17,154 nucleotides of DNA from Bacteroidetes bacterium 4572_114 (GTDB lineage: Bacteria; Bacteroidota; Bacteroidia; Bacteroidales; 4484-276). This document shows positions 14,713-17,154 of this stretch, in pieces. Position 1 is the stretch's first letter. Every line of letters begins with the position of its first letter. Below the pieces are notes generated by a model. That model made no database searches. It was not told where the DNA came from and was given only the letters and a program-made list of their open reading frames with translations. Location: positions 1-17,154 of the forward strand of contig NIVA01000062.1 of the NCBI GenBank assembly GCA_002254335.1. Direction: 5' to 3'. Made by a program: the position numbers and the translations under genes.

Positions 14713-15330
14713 ATGTGGTCAAAAAGGGAAATATCACTTCTAATTATTTTTATCGCAATCATTTCGAGCACTTTCGGCCAGGAGTTGCCGGTTATTGACA
14801 AACTCAGGGGATGCTGGATGGAGTTGGGCAATAGTGAGCTTTCTTATGAAAGCATTTTTATTTTTAATACGGCAGATGACGGCTCAATTAACGGTATGGC
14901 TTATTTTTACGATTCCGAAGATGAGGCCCTTGAATATACCATTTCGGCAATTGAGCTTTCGGGCGATACTTTGATGTTTATAATTGATAACACATCAATT
15001 TACTTTGAAGGATTGCTTAATAGTTCCCTTGATGGTTTTAACGGAGAGCTGGTGTTGGCCAATAACACCAGGTTGGCCGTTTCGCATCAAAAGGTCGATC
15101 CGGCCACTTTCAAAAAAATCATGCCACAAGGAAGGTTATTTGATGAAAAAACAATAAAAAAAACAATTGATGCCAATGACGGAATTGAGATAGGATGGGC
15201 ACCCAGGCACAGTTTGGGCGGTGCACGTATAGATGCACGGCCGTGCATCTATACATTGCGCCAAAATCAAACCCAATTACGTATAAAAAATTTGTATGCT
15301 ACACAATTACCTGAAGATAGCATTACGTAA
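14713..15330 (+). CDS. Secreted protein of unknown function with probably abnormal C-terminus
   Basis: The 205-aa ORF has a signal peptide (MWSKREISLLIIFIAIISST, then FGQE) and a beta-rich domain at ~28-130 (LRGCWMELGN..., IFNTADDGSINGMAYFYDSE, ELSGDTLMFI, FNGELVLANNTRLAVS). This resembles the lipocalin-like N-terminal modules found before hydrolase domains in Bacteroidota, but I do not name a family. After KKTIDANDG (~157) the sequence turns basic and loses that character; it includes a 28-bp perfect palindrome (residues ~172-181) and overlaps the permease start by 35 nt. I suspect truncation or rearrangement of a longer protein. It sits where an ABC ATPase gene is often found between adaptor and permease, but it has no Walker motifs. 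Confidence 0.55.
   Translation: MWSKREISLLIIFIAIISSTFGQELPVIDKLRGCWMELGNSELSYESIFIFNTADDGSINGMAYFYDSEDEALEYTISAIELSGDTLMFIIDNTSIYFEGLLNSSLDGFNGELVLANNTRLAVSHQKVDPATFKKIMPQGRLFDEKTIKKTIDANDGIEIGWAPRHSLGGARIDARPCIYTLRQNQTQLRIKNLYATQLPEDSIT
15227..15254. repeat. Perfect 28-bp palindrome inside a gene
   Basis: GTATAGATGCACGG (15227-15240) is followed directly by its exact reverse complement (15241-15254), with no spacer. Weaker pairing continues outward (TTTGGGCGG against CGCCAAAA). It lies 41 bp upstream of the permease ATG, has no T-run and falls in the odd tail of the 205-aa ORF. Confidence 0.95.
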
Positions 15331-17154
15331 CCTGAACAGGCAAAAAATATATTCGCTGATCAACATCACCGGGTTGGCCATTGGTATGGCCAGTTTTATT
15401 TTAATAATGCTTTATGTTGGTGACGAACTAAGTTACGATAGTTTTCATGAACATTCGGATGACATTTACCGGGTGGCCTTCGAGGCCCGGATAATGGATG
15501 ACTTCCTGGATGTGGCCGTTTCTGCCGGCCCTTTTGCCCCGGCCATCGAAGCTGCTTTTCCTGAGGTGTTGGATGCTACACGAATGGAGGCCGAAAAAGA
15601 ATCGGTATTAATTTCCTATGGCAACCGTAAGTTTTACGAAAATAAGTTACTCTATGCCGACACAGGCTTTTTCAGTATATTTTCCTTCAACTTTTTACGC
15701 GGAAACCCGGCTTCGGCCCTCACCCACAAATATTCGATGGTCCTTACCGAAACAACCGCAAAAAAATATTTTCATGGGTTGGACCCGATAGGCAAGATTG
15801 TCCGCTTCAACGAACGTTATAATTTTATGGTTACCGGCGTAGTTGAGGATCCCCCCGAAAACTCCCACATCCATTTTAACCTGATTGTTTCATTTATCAC
15901 CCTGGAGGATTTCCCTTTTTCGGAACGACTGGAAGCATGGGGCTCACTGAATTTTTTAACCTACATCAGGCTGGTCGAAGGTTTCGATCCGGATATCCTT
16001 CAGGATAAACTTCCCGTATTTATTGCAGACAGGATGGGGGAAAATATTGATACACTTGCTGCACGGGGGATCATTTTTAATCCATACCTGCAAAAGGTTA
16101 CCGACATACATTTACATTCCCATTTGTTGGGGGAACTGGAGCCAAACAGCGATGTTAGTTATATTTATATTTTTTCGGCGGTTGCATTTTTCCTGTTAAT
16201 TATTGCCTGCATAAATTTTGTAAACCTTTCCACGGCCCGATCGGCAAAAAGGGCCAAAGAGGTGGGTCTTCGTAAAACCCTGGGGGCTGATAAAAGCGAC
16301 CTGATCATCCAATTTCTTGGCGAATCGCTGATGCTGGCGTTTATCGCCCTGGTTATCGCGTTGTTGGTAATTGAATTTGTTTTGCCAACCTTTAACGACC
16401 TCACCCAAAAGCACCTCGAACTATTCTCAAATGCCAACTGGCCAATTATCATCTTCTTTATCATGTTTGCCATATCCGTGGGGGTTTTGGCAGGTATTTA
16501 CCCTGCCTTTTACCTGTCATCGTTCAGGCCTGTCAGCGTGTTGAAAGGGCATTTGCATATAGGTGCCAGGCGATCATTGTTCAGAAATGCCCTGGTCGTG
16601 TTCCAGTTTTTTATTTCGGTGGCCCTGATTATTTCCACAAGTGTTATCATCAGACAGTTTAATTACATCAAAAATTTAAACTTGGGTTTTGATAAAGAAC
16701 AGGTAATGATTGTGCCGTTGCGCGAGACCAGGGCCAATATCCCTGCCGATGTCCTTAAAAATGCATTTATGTCGGTGCCGCAGGTAAAATCGGTTTCAAT
16801 TTCATCAAACTATCCAGGCACACAATTAGGCAAATGGGGCTGCTCGCCCGAAGGTGTTGATGGCTCCCTGCAATGGGTTATCGCATTGGTGGCAGTTGAC
16901 GAAAATTACATCAATACTTTAGGGATGGAGATTTTGGAGGGGCGCAATTTTTCAGTTTATGACGATAGTGATTGTAAGGTGATACTTATTAATGAAACAC
17001 TTTGTGCAAAGGCCGGCTGGAAAGATCCCATTGGCAAACGGATTTATATTGGCGACAGTGAAGATGAAAATCGACACACCATTATCGGATTGGTCAAAGA
17101 TTGCCATTTCAGCTCATTGAAGGAACCTATTGAGCCAATGATTTTTATTATCGA
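15296..17154 (+). CDS. MacB/FtsX-type ABC transporter permease, 3' end outside window
   Basis: The frame from ATG 15296 (MLHNYLKIALRNLNRQKIYS) stays open to the window end, giving about 619 residues. It has TM1 at ~20-45 (INITGLAIGMASFILIMLYV) and a periplasmic MacB-PCD-like domain (~46-280) with TETTAKKYFHGLDPIGKIVR and GVVEDPPENSHIHFNL. A cluster of TM helices follows, bearing the FtsX signature NLSTARSAKRAKEVGLRKTL and GADKSDLIIQFLGESL, then YPAFYLSSFRPVSVLKG, a further TM segment (RNALVVFQFFISVALIIST) and a second periplasmic domain (GRNFSVYD, INETLCAKAGWKDPIGKRIY). Full-length members have ~780-800 residues with more TMs at the end. This is the tandem-FtsX type common in Bacteroidota. 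No ABC ATPase gene is seen in the window; it may lie downstream. It probably works with the adaptor. Confidence 0.88.
   Translation, partial: MLHNYLKIALRNLNRQKIYSLINITGLAIGMASFILIMLYVGDELSYDSFHEHSDDIYRVAFEARIMDDFLDVAVSAGPFAPAIEAAFPEVLDATRMEAEKESVLISYGNRKFYENKLLYADTGFFSIFSFNFLRGNPASALTHKYSMVLTETTAKKYFHGLDPIGKIVRFNERYNFMVTGVVEDPPENSHIHFNLIVSFITLEDFPFSERLEAWGSLNFLTYIRLVEGFDPDILQDKLPVFIADRMGENIDTLAARGIIFNPYLQKVTDIHLHSHLLGELEPNSDVSYIYIFSAVAFFLLIIACINFVNLSTARSAKRAKEVGLRKTLGADKSDLIIQFLGESLMLAFIALVIALLVIEFVLPTFNDLTQKHLELFSNANWPIIIFFIMFAISVGVLAGIYPAFYLSSFRPVSVLKGHLHIGARRSLFRNALVVFQFFISVALIISTSVIIRQFNYIKNLNLGFDKEQVMIVPLRETRANIPADVLKNAFMSVPQVKSVSISSNYPGTQLGKWGCSPEGVDGSLQWVIALVAVDENYINTLGMEILEGRNFSVYDDSDCKVILINETLCAKAGWKDPIGKRIYIGDSEDENRHTIIGLVKDCHFSSLKEPIEPMIFII

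Noticed and set aside
16165..16473. Minus-strand ORFs opposite the permease
   Set aside because: They lie inside a well-supported permease frame and show no domain or signal of their own.

Overview
The window looks like a chromosomal segment of a Bacteroidota bacterium, probably an environmental Bacteroidales/Cytophagales-like lineage. The evidence is TAnnTTTG-type -7 promoter boxes, Bacteroidota-style outer-membrane and TPR proteins, a LysRS with the C-terminal extension seen in this phylum, an NtrY/NtrC-like pair, and a HlyD plus MacB/FtsX-type exporter operon. Placement below phylum cannot be supported from sequence alone.

Layout. (1) 1-313: the 3' end of a Panacea (SocA-like) antitoxin, followed by a RelE-like toxin gene that has lost its middle. 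(2) 314-642: no intact gene, but a strong imperfect inverted repeat and a coding-like remnant. (3) 643-5707, minus strand: a 947-aa secreted TPR protein and, downstream of it, an outer-membrane beta-barrel of TonB-receptor type. The two are separated by CTCCATCA/CCAACACC-type tandem repeats, and a second repeat tract of opposite orientation runs into the N-terminus of the barrel ORF. (4) 6318-7782: lysS, split into two frames by an internal deletion that removes part of the catalytic domain. (5) 8148-9134: a small secreted TPR protein. (6) 9179-9902: an AT-rich zeta-toxin-like kinase without a start codon plus an overlapping 61-aa partner. (7) 9958-12676, minus strand: an NtrC-like sigma-54 activator and an overlapping NtrY-like histidine kinase. 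(8) 12677-13401: a divergent regulatory region. (9) 13402-17154, plus strand: a periplasmic adaptor (HlyD type), a 205-aa secreted protein with an odd tail, and a MacB/FtsX-type permease that runs off the window.

How it fits together. The clearest regulatory story is in the right half. An NtrC-type activator and its kinase are transcribed away from an exporter operon that has a good -24/-12 (sigma-54) promoter match 29 bp before the adaptor start. Several copies of an ATTCGyACAA / TTGwrCGAAT motif lie upstream as candidate enhancer sites. I infer that this two-component system controls the exporter.

The other theme is damage. The RelE toxin and lysS each carry an apparent short internal deletion, and the zeta toxin has lost its 5' end; its junction falls inside what looks like half of a terminator hairpin. 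lysS is normally essential, so assembly error, a second LysRS elsewhere, or real decay must be separated by read mapping. Two copies of a roughly 130-140 bp AT-rich inverted-repeat element (7788-7926 and 12775-12905) share internal motifs and look like one MITE- or REP-like family. I did not find a clearly new multi-gene system. The best candidates for novelty are the candidate enhancer array, the IR element family, and the repeat-borne N-terminus of the barrel protein.
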